A DNA stretch of 64,000 bases from Phanerochaete sordida (GCA_019973155.2 BPQB01000006.1:558001-622000), one strand, 5' to 3'. Positions 14,289-26,705 are shown, counted from the stretch's first letter. Numbers and translations are program-made. Notes: generated by a model not told the origin, from the sequence alone.

Positions 14289-16579
14289 CTTCTGAAGTGG
14301 CCAGAAGAGCCGTCCTGGCAGCGGGTCGTGGAGATCGAAGCGAAATCGATAACGTCTTCTTCAGGAGGCGGCGACGCGGCTGCGAACGGTAGCGTTTTTG
14401 GCCGAGCGATGATGGTGGGCGATTCTGTCTTCTTGGGCGACGCCTTGCGCGGACGCCAACGTGGTGCGTGTGTCGAAGTAGAGACGATAAAAAATAAAAA
14501 GCAGCGAAGAGCGATGCGGAAACGCAAGCGACGAATCAGCGAGAGACGGTGCGGTGGAGAGCGATCAGAGAAGGCGAGTTCGACAGCGACAACGAGTAGC
14601 ACGGTCGTAGAATATACGAACGTAGAGTAGAGGGCCCTCGGTTCAACGGGGGGATCGTCTCGTCAAGGCGGACAGGGCAGCCACGACGGCGCACAGTGCG
14701 AGCTCGACAAGACAAGTCACACACCCCGGACCTTTGCGTGGGCGGAGTTTCTGCCAATTAGCCGGCGGAGTGTTCTCACGCACTCCGACCGTCTTTCGCG
14801 AGGATATCCAGGCGAGCCATGTCGCCCGCCCTCGCAGTCTTATAAAAATCGCGGTTGCAGCCCGCCGCGTCGCTGTGCCAGCCGCCGCCTGCTACGTGTC
14901 ATCCCAGCCTGCGCTGACCCGCCGGCACGGCGCAGATCGGACGCCATTGTTCCCCCTCGCAGAAGACGCATTGTTCCCTGGAACGGGCGTGCAGTTACGT
15001 ACCTCCGGTGATCTCCTCCTCCTCCGTCACTTGCTCTTCCCAAGGCACGAGGATGATCTGCACCCTGCCGTCCTCTGTGGGTCCACCGCGGCACACACAG
15101 CGCAAACAATCGCCTTCCAGAGGGCGGCCGTGTCGTGTCTGTCCCGCCGCGTCGCGCACTCGCTGAGGCCGACTGGGGCTCCGCCAGCTGCTAGCCCCAT
15201 CACGCCCTTCGCCAAATCTTCCCCCATCTGGCGCCAGAGGACAATAGCCCGCAGGCCACCCCGCATTCCCACATCCGATTCGAGCCTTGACGACCCTCCG
15301 GGTGATCTGCCTGATCAGTTGCCTCTGCGGCGTCCTTCGCATCTCCGACGCTGCCGCTCTGGGAGGCGGCGTCGAGGCAAACGCCCTCGGAGTCAGTAGA
15401 TTTGGGACGAACGCGGCCTTCATATAGCTGCATGCAGCCAGCGCATCGGGCCGTCCCCAGGAGCAACCTTGGCGACATCCGCATCCGCACGGCATCGCGT
15501 CCCAGTCGACCGCAGCGGGTCACTCGATGATGGGCTGGGCGCCGAGACAGCGATGCAATGTCTCTAGCAATCAGTGCGCCATAGCGTTCAGGTGCGTTGC
15601 ATGCCGTTGAAGCTCGGGTCTTGTAGGCGTTATTGTCTGCTCTGGCGCTGCTCACCGCGCTCCGACGCTGCATGCTCCGCCGGCGAGCGACCATCATTTA
15701 CATGCCAGCGGAGCGCCATCTCTCTTCAACCTGCCAGAAGCGTGTTCCAACAGTCTACCGCAAGTGGAAGACCGTCGTTGTAACACGCTCGTGGGATAAC
15801 GCTTCCGAGACAATACGTTCAGAGGTCAGCAGTTATCCATATACTTTGGGCCCATCCGCTGCGCTGCTAGAATTATGGTCATCGTGCTTCGAATTTGTAG
15901 CTCTACGCTTCCAACATAAAATACACTGGAAGATCGCGCCTTCGTCTTCGCTCCCAGAAGTGAGCCTGTGATTGACCGCATCGTTCACCGCTCTTCTTCG
16001 GCCCGCTGAGGCGATAACTTGCTACTCGACGTTCGCATACATCGTAAGATAGCAGCAGCGGACGCAACCATGCGGACAGCTGCTACCAGCTACCCGCCAT
16101 CCCAACCTGTCGACTGCAGGGAGGTCTCTTCGTCTCCGACCGGCCTCTGTCGGATCGTTGTCTACCCTCACCCTCACCGTAGCATGTACGGAAATGTATC
16201 GAGCGCCACCAGGCGACGTCAGACGGTATCCGCGAGACACTATCCTCTACGAAACTGGGAACCATCGGACTCGGTCCTACTCTGCCCGAGGCCGTCTACG
16301 AGGTATGATTCTGCTGGTTCTGTCTCTAGCAACCAACGTATCCTGGTCTGACTGCACCTCGGTACTTCTGGGGGTGTAGTAGCTGAGTCCCCCTCGACGA
16401 CCCGTTGTCGGTTAGTTCCAATGTTCGGGATCACGAAGCTGTCGACTCTTACACTGTGTGAAGAGGTAGAATGATGCCTGGATTCTTAAATTCCAGATTA
16501 CTGTACATGATTATGGTGATTGTGTCTGGTCGCCTCGACCTGAATGAGTTCCAATGATCCTCTAGCACCGCCGCCACTC
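14289..16579. other. Long intergenic region (2.3 kb)
   Basis: Upstream region of the RRM gene, with A-rich stretches such as GATAAAAAATAAAAAG near 14490 that suit a long leader, and the 3' flank of ARPC4. Several short open frames on both strands carry no domain and no consistent splicing. A TATAAAAAT string lies near 14842 on the plus strand, but no plus-strand gene could be assembled behind it. Confidence 0.5.
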
Positions 16580-17412
16580 CTATGAGTTGAACTACGACCA
16601 CCGTCAGCGGACATAGGAGAACGGTGGACGTGCGACGTACAGCCTGCAAGTACGACTCTGCAACAACACGTGCCCGCGCGTTCAAGCTCAACTTCATCTC
16701 GCTGATCTCCTTGTCGACTTCTTCCATGAATCTGCGGCACAGTCAGGTCGCCATGCGGGTAGAAAGGGGTACGTAGGGCTGACTGTATGATGAAGTCGAC
16801 GATCTTGTGCTTGAGCATGGTGTCGGTGTGGTTGTTCGTAATGAGGAACGAGATGTCGTAGCCCTGGGGGGGCACGCCCGCCGTGAGCACGCGCACGTCC
16901 GAGATACGACACGCCACGCACCTTCACGGGCTTCCGCCGCAGCACGATGAAGCTCTCCGCGCGCTGCATCATGAAGCGCGTGAACTTGTGGCAGAGGATG
17001 CGCTCGATCTCGTCCGCCTGCTTGATCTTGATGCTGAGCCGGATGGAGTTCACGGACGCCTCGATGAGCACGCGCTCGTTCTCGTTCCGCGAGATCGTCA
17101 TGGGCTGCAGGAGCACCTCCTTCGAGCCGCTGCACGCGCGCGGTGTCAGGGACGCCCGCCTGGTTACATGCCGGGGATGTGCTCACCCGACCTCGACCTC
17201 GGGCTTGTTGTGCCGTTCTACGATCTACCGCAGGGTCAGCGCAGGTGTCCGCGATGTGCAGCGTGTACACGCACCTGGGACGAGAAGTCCTGCAGCGTCA
17301 GTGCTGCGGTAAGCGTCGAGCGCACTGCGGCGAGGTAGGGGCGGAGGACGTTCGACTGCGCGTGCGGGTGTCAGCAGGGAATCTTCAGACTCTAAAGCGG
17401 GCTGCAGACCAT
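16580..17412 (-). CDS. ARC19: Arp2/3 complex subunit 4 (ARPC4/Arc19)
   Basis: Core subunit of the Arp2/3 complex that nucleates branched actin at the cell cortex and endocytic sites. Assembled from several small exons. The inferred first exon is only ATG (17410-17412). A 54-nt intron (17356-17409) follows, then [19 protein letters not shown]. Next exons give LQDFSSQ / [80 protein letters not shown] and [28 protein letters not shown] in separate pieces. All are classic ARPC4 blocks in order. The last exon (16580-16591) gives ...QAFNS and TAG after a 50-nt intron with a CTGAC branch site. Identity is very secure. The one-codon first exon is inferred because the frame from that ATG closes if unspliced. 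Confidence 0.93.
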
Positions 17413-17745
17413 GGCGAAGGTGCAACTGGCTGGCGAACGGGATGGTATAGCAGATGACGGTGAGCGGGCCTTGGCGGCGCAGTAACGAGCGGCGACACGT
17501 GGGAGACGCCTAATCAGCGTCGGGACCCCGCGAACCCCCTAGCGTCGGATGCGAGCGTGTCTTCGGCTCAACGATGCGCGGATTCAAAAATATTCGCGAG
17601 AGCAGAGGTAGTAGATGTCTAATTAACGACCCCCGCGCCTGCAGAGTAGACTGTGGCATACAAAACGACAGGATGTGTAGAGCGAGAAATATAAAGAGTT
17701 CAGGTACATGACTTCGAAGTTCGACGCGACCGGGTCAAAATGCCG
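17413..17745. other. Short intergenic spacer
   Basis: 333 bp between the ARPC4 start and the 3' end of the next leftward gene. Should hold the ARPC4 promoter. No motif stands out. Confidence 0.4.
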
Positions 17746-19371
17746 TCAGTCCAAGTCCAGTCCATCCCATACAATCTCTCCCACGTGCGCCCTCAGGACC
17801 TCCAGCTCCTTCTCGTAAACAGAGTAACTGCCCGAAATGAGCAGATCATTCAGCCGAGTGTTCAGCTTCGCTCGTCGTTCGAGGGCAGTTCGCAGAACCT
17901 CGAAGTGACTACACGTGCATTTCGGTCCGAGGAGTGTGATACAATTCACGTGGAGTGTCTTCAGCGCTGGAAACAAGACGCGGGGATATGAAAGACAGGG
18001 AGTCAACGCTTGTAAGACAGGATAGACGGCCGTACTCGAGATGCAGAGGGTGGAAATGTTGGACAGGTGGCCCACGCCAAGGCGTATGCTATGCGCAGTA
18101 ACGGAGATGGGCCCGCCGATGGCGAGGGACACTAGGGAAGACGAGGGGAAACTTGCTAGTTGCCTAACCACATCGTCGTCCGAAAAGCCTTGCATGTCGA
18201 GTGTGATTCCTGCAGGTATGTCGAGGACATCGTCGGTTGTGGCCCCTTCGGGGTTAAAAACGAGTGCAGGCAAGCTGTACAGCTGAACATTCAGCTGTTC
18301 TTCCTCTTCGGCGAGGTCTTGCCGTATGACCATAGTGCGCATGGGGAGGGCAGGACCAACAGCGGGCTTGCTGCATAGCTTCTGGACGATTTCTTCAGTG
18401 AAGAGGGAGAGACCAGAGACTGACTGCACTGAATCAGGGTCAGCTAGGCAGGTAACGCCGAGCACCGCACGGGCAGGGAAGTGGAGGCAGGCTAGCAAGA
18501 ACGCGCTCTCTTTGCCGGAGTCCCCGAGCGCGATCCAGAGCCCACACAGAGATGGAAGTACGACAATTCTTCGTGAAACCGGTGAGTCCGGCACGGGAGG
18601 AGGATCATTGTCGAGAGGCGTACTGTCGATTATGGAGAGATGTCTAAGACTGACAAGGTTGGCAAGGGTGTCGAGGACAGTCTGCCAGCCAGCTGAGCGG
18701 AATGCCGAGCAGTCGATTTGGAGGGCGCGTAAAGACGAAGACGCAGAAATGAATCGCTGAGCTACGGGCCAGGGAAAGTTCTTGACCTCTAGAAGAGCCA
18801 ACAGAGGGAAGATGTCGCCTAGTTGAGTCTCTGGAGCCTTGTGATGGTCGAGCCAGGGGCCGTCGTCGCAGCCGCGCAATGCAAGCCTCCTGAGTGACCC
18901 GAAGCCGTTGTGGGTCGCGCGCAGGTGAATCGAGGCTGCCAAGGTATCCTTCGCTTCGTGTGTCACGATTTCGAGCGTAGTGATGCGCGCGGATGAAGTG
19001 AAGATGCGCGACCACGCGAGTAGCCTGTCTTTGTTTTTGATGCTCATGGTCCCGCTGACGTGTAGACGTGTTTCTTCAGACCTTTGGAGGAAGGCGACGG
19101 TGCTGTCGAAGGTGTGAACAGGAATTATGCTCCACAGGAGTGCAGTGTTCAGAGCAACCACTCGCCAGTGGAAGCATACGTGGGTTATCCTCACCCAACC
19201 ATAGTATGTGCCAGAGGACTGCTCGTCTGCAGGAGAGAAAAACCAGCCGTCCGAGTATACCAAGAAGATCTCCCCGAGCAGTTCGTTCGGGAGACGCATG
19301 ATGGGTAGTGTCGCGTTGCGGAAGCGTCTGGACGTCGCAGAGCCGATTGACCTTGAACCTCGCAGAGACAT
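17746..19371 (-). CDS. F-box protein, single exon, 541 aa
   Basis: Uninterrupted frame from ATG (19369-19371). An F-box-like motif sits at residues 25-75: IMRLPNELLGEIFLVYSD ... ITHVCFHWRVVALNTALLWS, the usual LP-x-E-LL-x-IF opening and the Trp-rich end of the fold. The rest is leucine-rich without clear repeats. F-box proteins bring substrates to SCF (Skp1-cullin) ubiquitin ligases through Skp1; the substrate here is unknown. It differs from the cluster at 31-42 kb and from the 430-450 aa group at 48-63 kb, so it forms its own subfamily in this window. It is divergent to the FKBP gene across 306 bp. Confidence 0.82.
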   Translation of the reverse strand: MSLRGSRSIGSATSRRFRNATLPIMRLPNELLGEIFLVYSDGWFFSPADEQSSGTYYGWVRITHVCFHWRVVALNTALLWSIIPVHTFDSTVAFLQRSEETRLHVSGTMSIKNKDRLLAWSRIFTSSARITTLEIVTHEAKDTLAASIHLRATHNGFGSLRRLALRGCDDGPWLDHHKAPETQLGDIFPLLALLEVKNFPWPVAQRFISASSSLRALQIDCSAFRSAGWQTVLDTLANLVSLRHLSIIDSTPLDNDPPPVPDSPVSRRIVVLPSLCGLWIALGDSGKESAFLLACLHFPARAVLGVTCLADPDSVQSVSGLSLFTEEIVQKLCSKPAVGPALPMRTMVIRQDLAEEEEQLNVQLYSLPALVFNPEGATTDDVLDIPAGITLDMQGFSDDDVVRQLASFPSSSLVSLAIGGPISVTAHSIRLGVGHLSNISTLCISSTAVYPVLQALTPCLSYPRVLFPALKTLHVNCITLLGPKCTCSHFEVLRTALERRAKLNTRLNDLLISGSYSVYEKELEVLRAHVGEIVWDGLDLD

Positions 19372-19677
19372 CTTGGCTGTCGTAGGATTCAGGTTAGCGG
19401 CTTCTCAAGGTCGACAATAAAGGGCACGACTCGCCAGGTCTAGTGTGTTTGTGGATTGTGAGCTCAGTGCTCAGAGCGAGAGAGTGCGAGGGAGACGTGG
19501 ATGCGACCCCGAGCACTAGCGACGAACGGGCTGCGGACCCCGAAACCTGGTCAGACGCGACGCGCCGCCTGTTTGGCTCTTTATTTGTCCTCAGGGCGTC
19601 ACTGATAATGAAGTTTCTTGGGCGCCTCTCAACATTTCACTTTTCTGAACTTCACCGTCCCTCGCACTCTACAAAAA
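19372..19677. promoter_or_regulatory. Shared upstream region of F-box gene and FKBP gene
   Basis: 306 bp between two divergent starts. A TTTATTTG string near 19580 and a pyrimidine-rich stretch before the FKBP ATG (TCGCACTCTACAAAAAATG) are the only visible features. Promoter role is inferred from position. Confidence 0.45.
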
Positions 19678-21119
19678 ATGGTTGTCGCCGTCGCCCTTTG
19701 GTACGCTGAATGTATGCTGTGCTTCTGGAGCTGCAAGATGCTGATGGGCTCGTTTGCAGGAGTCTTGAACTCAAGCCTGGCCAGCAGGAGGCCCTCATGC
19801 TGCCCAGCGACCTCAGGATTACCAACGTCGCGCTGGGTGATGAACTCGAGGACGAGAGTGCTCGTACTTCTGTCAAGCTCACCTACCGTGGTCCCAGTGG
19901 CGGCGACGACTCGGATGAGGAGTCCCAAGATGAGGAGGAAGAGGATGACGATGTTGAGTCTGTCACCACCGTGCTTTGCTCTCTTACCCCCGGCAAGGTA
20001 CGCTTTCCCCTCGCTTCATTTTAAAAAGGTCTCTGATCCTCGAGTAGATTGAGCAGACCACCGTTGATCTGATTTTGGAAGCAGAGGAGGAAATTCTTCT
20101 CGAGAACACTGGCAAGAAGTGCGTAAACCCTCCCACCTATTACCTCCTCTGTCTCACTTTGAGCTTGCAGCACTGTCTACCTCACCGGAAACTACATTGG
20201 TTAGTCTCGTATTTTGAGTCACGAACCTACCGTAGCTTACGATGCCTTGCAGACCAGATCCCTGGTGACCCGTATGGCAGTGATAATGAGGACGAATTCG
20301 ACTCTGACGAGGAGGCTTACCGCCTGGAGGACGTCAGCTCCGATGTCGAGTTTGATGCTGATGAGCTTGATGATGAGGAAGACGACTCCCAGTGAGTATT
20401 ACCACACTTCCACGATTTTCTAATGCTGACCTTCTGCAGCCGCTTCGAGGAGATCACAGACGAGACAACCACGACAACTACGACGACCGTGAAGGCTGAC
20501 TCGAAGAAGCGTCCCCGCGACTCCGACGTGGTGGAGACCGACGAGCCCAAGCTGTCCAAGGCCCAGCAGAAGAAGCTGAACAAGAAGCTGAAGGCTGAGG
20601 ACGGCAAGGCTGTCCCTACCGGAACCGAGAAGAAGGAGGCCGAGAAGCCCAAGGCCGAGGACAAGAAGAAGGAGAAGAAGGAGCAGCCCAAGAAGGAGGA
20701 GAAGAAGGAGGCCGAGAAGAAGAAGGCCGCTGAGGTCAAGACCCTCGACGGCGGCCTCAAGATCCAGGATCACAAGGTCGGCTCTGGCCCCGCCGCCAGG
20801 CCCGGCAACCTCGTCAAGGTCCGCTACGTCGGCAAGCTCCAAAACGGCAAGATCTTCGACTCAAACACCAAGGGCGATCCGTTCAAGTTCAAGCTCGGCA
20901 AGGGTGAGGTGATCAAGGGCTGGGACATGGGTATCGCGGGTATGCAGGTTGGTGGCGAGCGTCTGCTCACCATTCCCGCCGCTCTTGCGTACGGCAAGCG
21001 TGCCCAGGGTGGTATTCCTGCCAACTCGACTCTCATCTTCGGTGAGTACGATGAACGTGTTCTGTGCCGTCAATGACTTACAAGTCTTCACAGAGGTCAA
21101 GCTCCTCGGCATCAACTAA
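19678..21119 (+). CDS. FPR4: Nucleolar FKBP-type peptidyl-prolyl isomerase (Fpr3/Fpr4 type)
   Basis: Prolyl isomerase and histone chaperone of the nucleolus/chromatin. Exon 1 (19678-19700) encodes MVVAVALW. The intron to 19759 rejoins as ...[10 protein letters not shown], the nucleoplasmin-like N-terminal domain. A first acidic run ([16 protein letters not shown]) is followed by [18 protein letters not shown], a second acidic run, a Lys/Glu-rich basic segment, and a C-terminal FKBP domain ([88 protein letters not shown]). Six exons were verified by frame at every junction, including TTCG|GTGAGT...ACAG|AG before the last. TAA at 21117-21119. Convergent with THYN1. Confidence 0.95.
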
Positions 21120-21298
21120 AAGCTCTCCGGAGCAACTCTCAGCTGTATTTCGCACGTTTATGTAACCAACAATCTGCTCTACACCTTGCTTTCGTAGCTC
21201 GCTTCATAGATATTGTCATCAATGCTATCGACACGCTTACATCCTCTCTAGGATATTACAAGTGCGAGAGCGACCAAACTTAACAGGTAGTCCAAGGT

Positions 21299-22529
21299 TT
21301 ACTTGCGCGTCCGAGTGGAACGTCGAAGAGGCTGAGCCTCAGATGTCTCGTCCTCAGCCTTTCTCTTCTTGGCAGCCGGTTTCTTTGGCTTATCCTCCCT
21401 GGCCTCGTCAGGAATGTCGCCTGCTACCCCGGAATCTTCGCCTCCATTCTTGGTCGCTGTCTTTGCCTTCATCCCAGAAGACTGGCCCTTCTTGACCGCG
21501 TTCGACTTGTCTGAACCTGATTTTTTTCCCTTCTTGACCGCTTCGTCTTCCCAGCCTCCCGTGCTAGCAAGCTTTTCGATGACAGACCACGCCTCGTCTT
21601 CGACTCGCTGCACGCTCAGCCTGCCACGATTGATCAAGGCCATTTCTGTACGAATATCTGCGTGGTCAGCACGGTTTCGGCCACCAGCGGAATGCCCGCA
21701 CCTTTAATAGCCTTGACACCTTCTTCTCCGATGTACTCGACATCAGCAGGCGGCTCGGAGGATGGCGACGCCGCAATGCGTTTCAACAACGCGAGGGACA
21801 CGAAGTGCTCTGCACGCGCTTTCAACGTGAGGTCGACCATATACCACTTCGGCTTCTCCTGGTCGGTTTTCTGGGATGACGTAGGCGGTCAAGTGTGCCT
21901 GAAGAAGCAGCATAGACGCACCTCATCGTAGTACGGGTGTGAGCTGTACAAACGAGGTTAGTCGGGAAAGCAGCCACATTGGAACGCAGCTCACGAGTCC
22001 CATGCCGTATCTCAAGGTTTCTAGCATCATGAGCGTGTGGTACAGGACCATGCAGATGAGACATGCGTACAGTCTGGGTAGGCTTCTTTTGAGACCTGAG
22101 GATCACGATGAGCCGAAGCAAGACGCGATAGTGGCACAACGATTACCTCGGCGAAAGCTGCGATACCTTCAGCAACGGGTGTTCAGATCTACCAAGGGTC
22201 GATAAGGTTGCACGAGGACGGTGTACCTGGATTCTTGCAGTTCGAGTGGTAGAACAAGACCTATGCGGGTGGTCAGCGTGACTTGGCAACGGACAGGCCG
22301 GCCTGGACGGACTCTGTCGCCGGCTTGCATTTCCTTCATGAGGTTGCGTGCTTCAGCATTCCTTACACCCTCCCATGGCGTGGTTTTCATAGACTCGAAG
22401 TCATCCACGCTAAACTGTGACCATGTGTCAGGAGCCGGAGACTCGCGCCTAGGACCCACTTGGTACCTTTACGTCCTTGCCCTTTACGATTCGGGACTCT
22501 GGCTCCGCCTTCATTAGCCAGTGCTTCAT
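21299..22529 (-). CDS. THYN1: EVE-domain (PUA-like) protein, THYN1 homologue
   Basis: EVE proteins are nucleic-acid-binding PUA-like folds; human THYN1 reads modified cytosine, but the fungal role is not established. Exons in order give MKHWLMKAEPESRIVKGKDV, FSVDDFESMKTTPWEGVRN, EARNLMKEMQAGD, LFYHSNCKNPG, IAAFAEVSKEAYPD, AWDSSHPYYDE and KPKWYMVDLTLKARAEHFVS, an intact EVE core. The C-terminus has IEKLASTGGWED and a Lys-rich nuclear-type tail ending RRSTRTRK. TAA at 21299-21301. Start chosen at the Met before KHWLMKAEPES. The frame stays open upstream to another ATG at 22661 and would add 44 Ser/Arg-rich residues. Divergent from Psy2. Confidence 0.9.
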
Positions 22530-22766
22530 GACTCTGCGCAGGACCTTCGCCGTCGTTGCAGACGATGAGTACAGCGTGCGGGACAATGAGCGTTGCGATG
22601 TAGCAGGCGGAGACCAAAAAAGGCAAGGGGAGGCGGAGAAGGGGAAACGCGACTCAAACATCGACTCCCACGTCCGCCGCGCACGTCTACCTCCGAAAAA
22701 CCAACGCAAAACCGACGCGCTGCCCAAATATTCTCCTACGGCTACACGGGCGGGTACGAAACGGCC
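22530..22766. promoter_or_regulatory. Bidirectional promoter between THYN1 and Psy2
   Basis: At most 237 bp separate the two start codons, so both genes should share regulatory DNA. If the longer THYN1 start is used, only 105 bp remain. An A-rich tract (CCAAAAAAGG) lies near 22615. Confidence 0.4.
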
Positions 22767-25700
22767 ATGAGCGGCGGCTCCGCTGCGAACGACACCAAGA
22801 CGGTCGTCCTCACCGAGTCCAGCACAGGCCCGCTCCAACAATCTCCGCCGCAGCCTACCTCGCCCACTAAGCAGGATACTCCGGAGTACGAGGTCCCGTC
22901 GAGCGTAGATGGCCGCACGAGCGACGCGGACAAGATGCTGGAGTCTGCGGGGATGTTGTTGGACGCGGACGGGCCTGAGGGGGACGGAGTAGACCCGGGC
23001 GTCATCGACGCGTCTGAGCAGACCCAGGTGGACTCCTCGAGCTCGGGGGACGATAGTCAGCAGTGGGCCGAGGACGAAGGCCACGACCTCAAGCGTGTCA
23101 AAGTCTACGAGCTTATCGGTGCACGATGGGTCGACCAGGGTACCGCGTTTTGCTTCGGGGACTTCCACGAAAACGAGGCGTTCCTCATTGCACGCTCCGA
23201 AGCCGACTTCAACCAGGTCATTCTCACCACCACAATCCGCTCAAGCGATGTCTATCAGCGACAACAAGGTATGTGGCTATGACGCGTCGGCCGTGCGTGA
23301 TGATAACCTTGGTCGTCTGACAGACACGTTGATTGTGTGGACGGAACCCGACGGTGTGGACTACGCTCTCAGCTTCCAGGACCCTGAAGGGTGTGCAGAA
23401 GTGTGGAACTTTATCCAGGATGTACAGCGACATCTCACATCTGGTGGTACGTCTTCTGCTTCTGGGCACCTGAGGTCGATGTTCACCAGCACAGGTCTGT
23501 CGTCACCTGGTGGCCCTGGCCCTGGACCTGAGCCGTCCCTCGTCGCTAATGCCCTTCTGCGTGGCGGCGGCCTTCCAAAGCCCGCCCTGGGCACCATTGC
23601 TGAGATCGACAAGACGATGAAGACCATCGCACGGATGCCTGCCCTCAAGGAGCGTGTATGTGAAATAATTCAGAACGAGGTATGTCGGAAATGAACCCGC
23701 GACGCTTCGTGTTCTGACGGCATTTGTAGAACTACGTCAAAGCTCTCGTTTCAGTCTTCAACCAGGCTGAGGACCTCGAAAGCATCGAAAACCTTCACAC
23801 GCTATGTAGCTGTATGCAATCAATACGTGCGTGTCCTCGCTATATCGTCGGGGCTATGTTTTGACGCCTTGACAGTCATGTTGAACGATCATACACTGTA
23901 CGAACACATCCTGGAAGACGAACTATTCTTCGGCGTTGTCGGCATACTCGAATGTCCGTGGAGCAGATTAATCTCTGTCAGTAAGATTTTCCTGATCACC
24001 TGCCACAGACGACCCAGAATTCCCCACCCACAAAGCCAACTATCGGGAATTTTTGCACCAGACGTCCCGCTTTCATCAGCCTATACCGATACGAGACGAG
24101 AGCATACAGAGGAAGATCCACCACACCTATCGCTTACAGTTCCTCAAGGATGTCGTACTCGCACGCGCCATCGACGACTCTACCTTCAACGTGCTCAACT
24201 CGTGCATTCTTTTCAACCAGATTGACATCATCAATCACGTGCAAAACGACCAGGCGTTCCTGCGGGAAGTGGTGGGGATCTTCCTGGACGAGGAGATGCT
24301 GAAGAACCTGGTCTCGAAGGGCAAGGAGCCGGAGCGACCGAAGTCAGAAGGCGAGAAGATGGACGTAGACCAATCCAGCGATTCGTCGCATCAGAACGGC
24401 TCGCTGAAGCGCCAGATCCCTGAAGCCGAGCTCAAGCGACGACGAGAGGTGCTGCTACTGGTCCAGCAGCTCTGCATCATGGGCAAGAATGTGCAGTTAC
24501 CAGCTCGGATGGCGTTATTCCGGACACTCTGTGATCGTGGGATATTGTTCTCTGTGCAGTGGGGCCTTGGGCAGCCGGACAGTGACGCAGAAGGCTTGCA
24601 GATGATCTCCGCCGCCGGCGAGATCCTCACTACGCTCCTGGACCATGACCTGAACGGTGTCCGGAATCATGTTCTGAAGCAGCTTGGCCCCATCGACGAC
24701 AAAAACCCTCCCCGGAAAATCGAGCACGACACTGTTCTATCCGTCATGTGTCGTGTGCTGGTCAGGAGCCGAGACCTGGCCGTACAGAGCCAGGTTTCCG
24801 AGTCGGTTCGGGCCATCATGGAGATACCACAAGATAATGGCATGGAGCATGTAAGTAGATCCATCGTGTCATAACGTCTTGGCTGACTGAACGGACTTAG
24901 CCGATGGGGACCAAGGTCTTCCAGCGACCGAAGGACGATCCGGGGACGGAGCGCTTCATGGACTACTTCTACAAACATTGCGTCGACGTGCTATTTCATC
25001 CCTTGCTCGATCTTCCGGACTTCAAGAATGTTACCGGTAAGTTGCTTCCGCTGTCGATCTCGGATCGGACGTTGTACTGATAGTGAATCTCAGACGCGAA
25101 TCTGACCCTTTCTCGTGAACGGACTAACCTATATTTGCACCTATGCGACTTGCTCTCTGGCTTTGCTCTCCAACATTCCTTCCGTAGTCACTTCTTCATG
25201 TTATCATCTTCCATCGCGACACGTGTGGCATCTCTATTGAGAGCGAAAGACAAACATTTGAGACTAGGTGCGTACTCCCCTAGTCACGCGCCGGAAACCG
25301 CGAACTCATACCTTCGTTTATATCCAGCCGCTTTCCGATTCTTCCGCGTGCTACTCCGTCTCAATAACCGAAACCTGTTCAGTCATCTGGTGAAGGTTGA
25401 TGCGCTGGGTCCTATCCTTGATCTCACGCTTCGTGAGTCTCGACGGGATAACCTTCTTAGTTCGACATGCCAAGAGTTTTTCGAACATATGCGCAAGGTC
25501 CGCAATTCAAATCGTGATTGTGTCATTAACGTCATACTCACTGTGTCTACAGGAGAACGTGAAGGAACTCATCAATCACTGCATGACCAAGCACGAGAGC
25601 AAAGTTCGGGAGCTGTCCACGACGAGTCTCGGAGGACCGCGCTTCTCTGCATTCATCAGACGCTGGGAGATGAACATCGAGCCGCCACCGAAGGAGGACG

Positions 25701-26520
25701 AGAAGGTTGAAAAGTGAGTAATCATCATATAGTACGAAGGATCCACCAACTCATCGGTCACTACAGACCTATTCCGGGTGGCCCACGAAGATGGGGCCAG
25801 GGTCGCCTGGTCGAGGCGGAGGAGGAAGACTGGTTCCATGCAGACGACGATGACGAGGAACCGTTTGGTGTCTCTCTTTTCCCAGGCAACGGGAAGCAGC
25901 AGAACATGCTGAAGAGGAAACGTGCCCGCGGCGCGAGCATTCCTCCGCTCCGGCTTCATCCGCACCCACAGCTGGCGCGTACGACCGCTCTGGGCAGTCT
26001 TGTGGGAGACTACGACGACGGAGACGAAGCGAATGGCGCTGCTCCGACAGAGGATGTTTCGACACCGGGAGCCAGTCCGCGACCAGCAGGTGCACCGCTG
26101 GGGCAGCAGGGCGTGCCTGCAAGTCCGCGGATACACCACAGGCAGATCGCGATCGGCAAGCCCACGCCGGACGTCCCGGAGGATCCTGAAGACAGCTTGC
26201 TGGAGTCCCTCGTCACAGGAGGTGACGCGTCGTCCCCTTCGAAATCGCCGCCGGGCGAGCTTGGGCTCGGTCTCAAGCGACGGCGCGAGGACGAAGACGA
26301 CGAGGGCCTCGAGCGGCTGGCGAGCAAGTCGAAGAAGCCGACCGCGGCCGCGAGCCCGAGCACACCGGGCAAGGACAAGCCTGCCGCCGCGGTCGCGATC
26401 AAACTCGTTGGCACGAAGACACCGGAGGATGGCCCGAAGAAGATCAAGCTGAAGCTCAGCTCGCCGTCGCCGACCCCGAGTCCTTCAAGTCCTGGCGCGA
26501 AGGATGGAGACACGGGATAA
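22767..26520 (+). CDS. PSY2: Protein phosphatase 4 regulatory subunit 3 (Psy2/SMEK)
   Basis: Directs the PP4 catalytic subunit to targets such as phosphorylated H2A and Rad53-type kinases. ATG 22767-22769 opens a disordered Ser/Asp-rich leader of about 100 residues. The EVH1-like domain follows (RVKVYELIGARWVDQGTAFC ... DTLIVWTEPDGVDYALSFQD ... CAEVWNFIQDVQRHL). The SMK-1 domain follows: MLNDHTLYEHILEDELFFGV, and across a spliced codon GILE-YDPEFPTHKANYREFL, then IQRKIHHTYRLQFLKDVVLA. Armadillo-like helices extend to about 25.7 kb. The C-terminal region begins RPIPGGPRRWGQGRL, then acidic and Lys-rich stretches with KR-rich, nuclear-type segments. TAA 26518-26520. At least eight introns. The YDPEFP and ANYREFL strings make the family certain. 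Confidence 0.94.
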
Positions 26521-26705
26521 TTACCACGCTCATTTCGTCGACCTTGTTGTACATCCATTGTTTGTTTTATATATTTCGCTGCATCAGTCAATTTACTGGG
26601 AAGTAGGGTTCCAAACATGTCCTTGAAGCGGCGTACATATCCAAGAAAACCCCTTCAGTCTCTGTAAAGTCCAAAGCTCATGCTCCCAAACAAACCAAAA
26701 CCACT

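Noticed and set aside
14734..15399. 221-codon plus-strand frame
   Set aside because: Arg/Pro/Ala-rich composition typical of chance GC-rich frames, antisense frames equally long, no recognisable motif.
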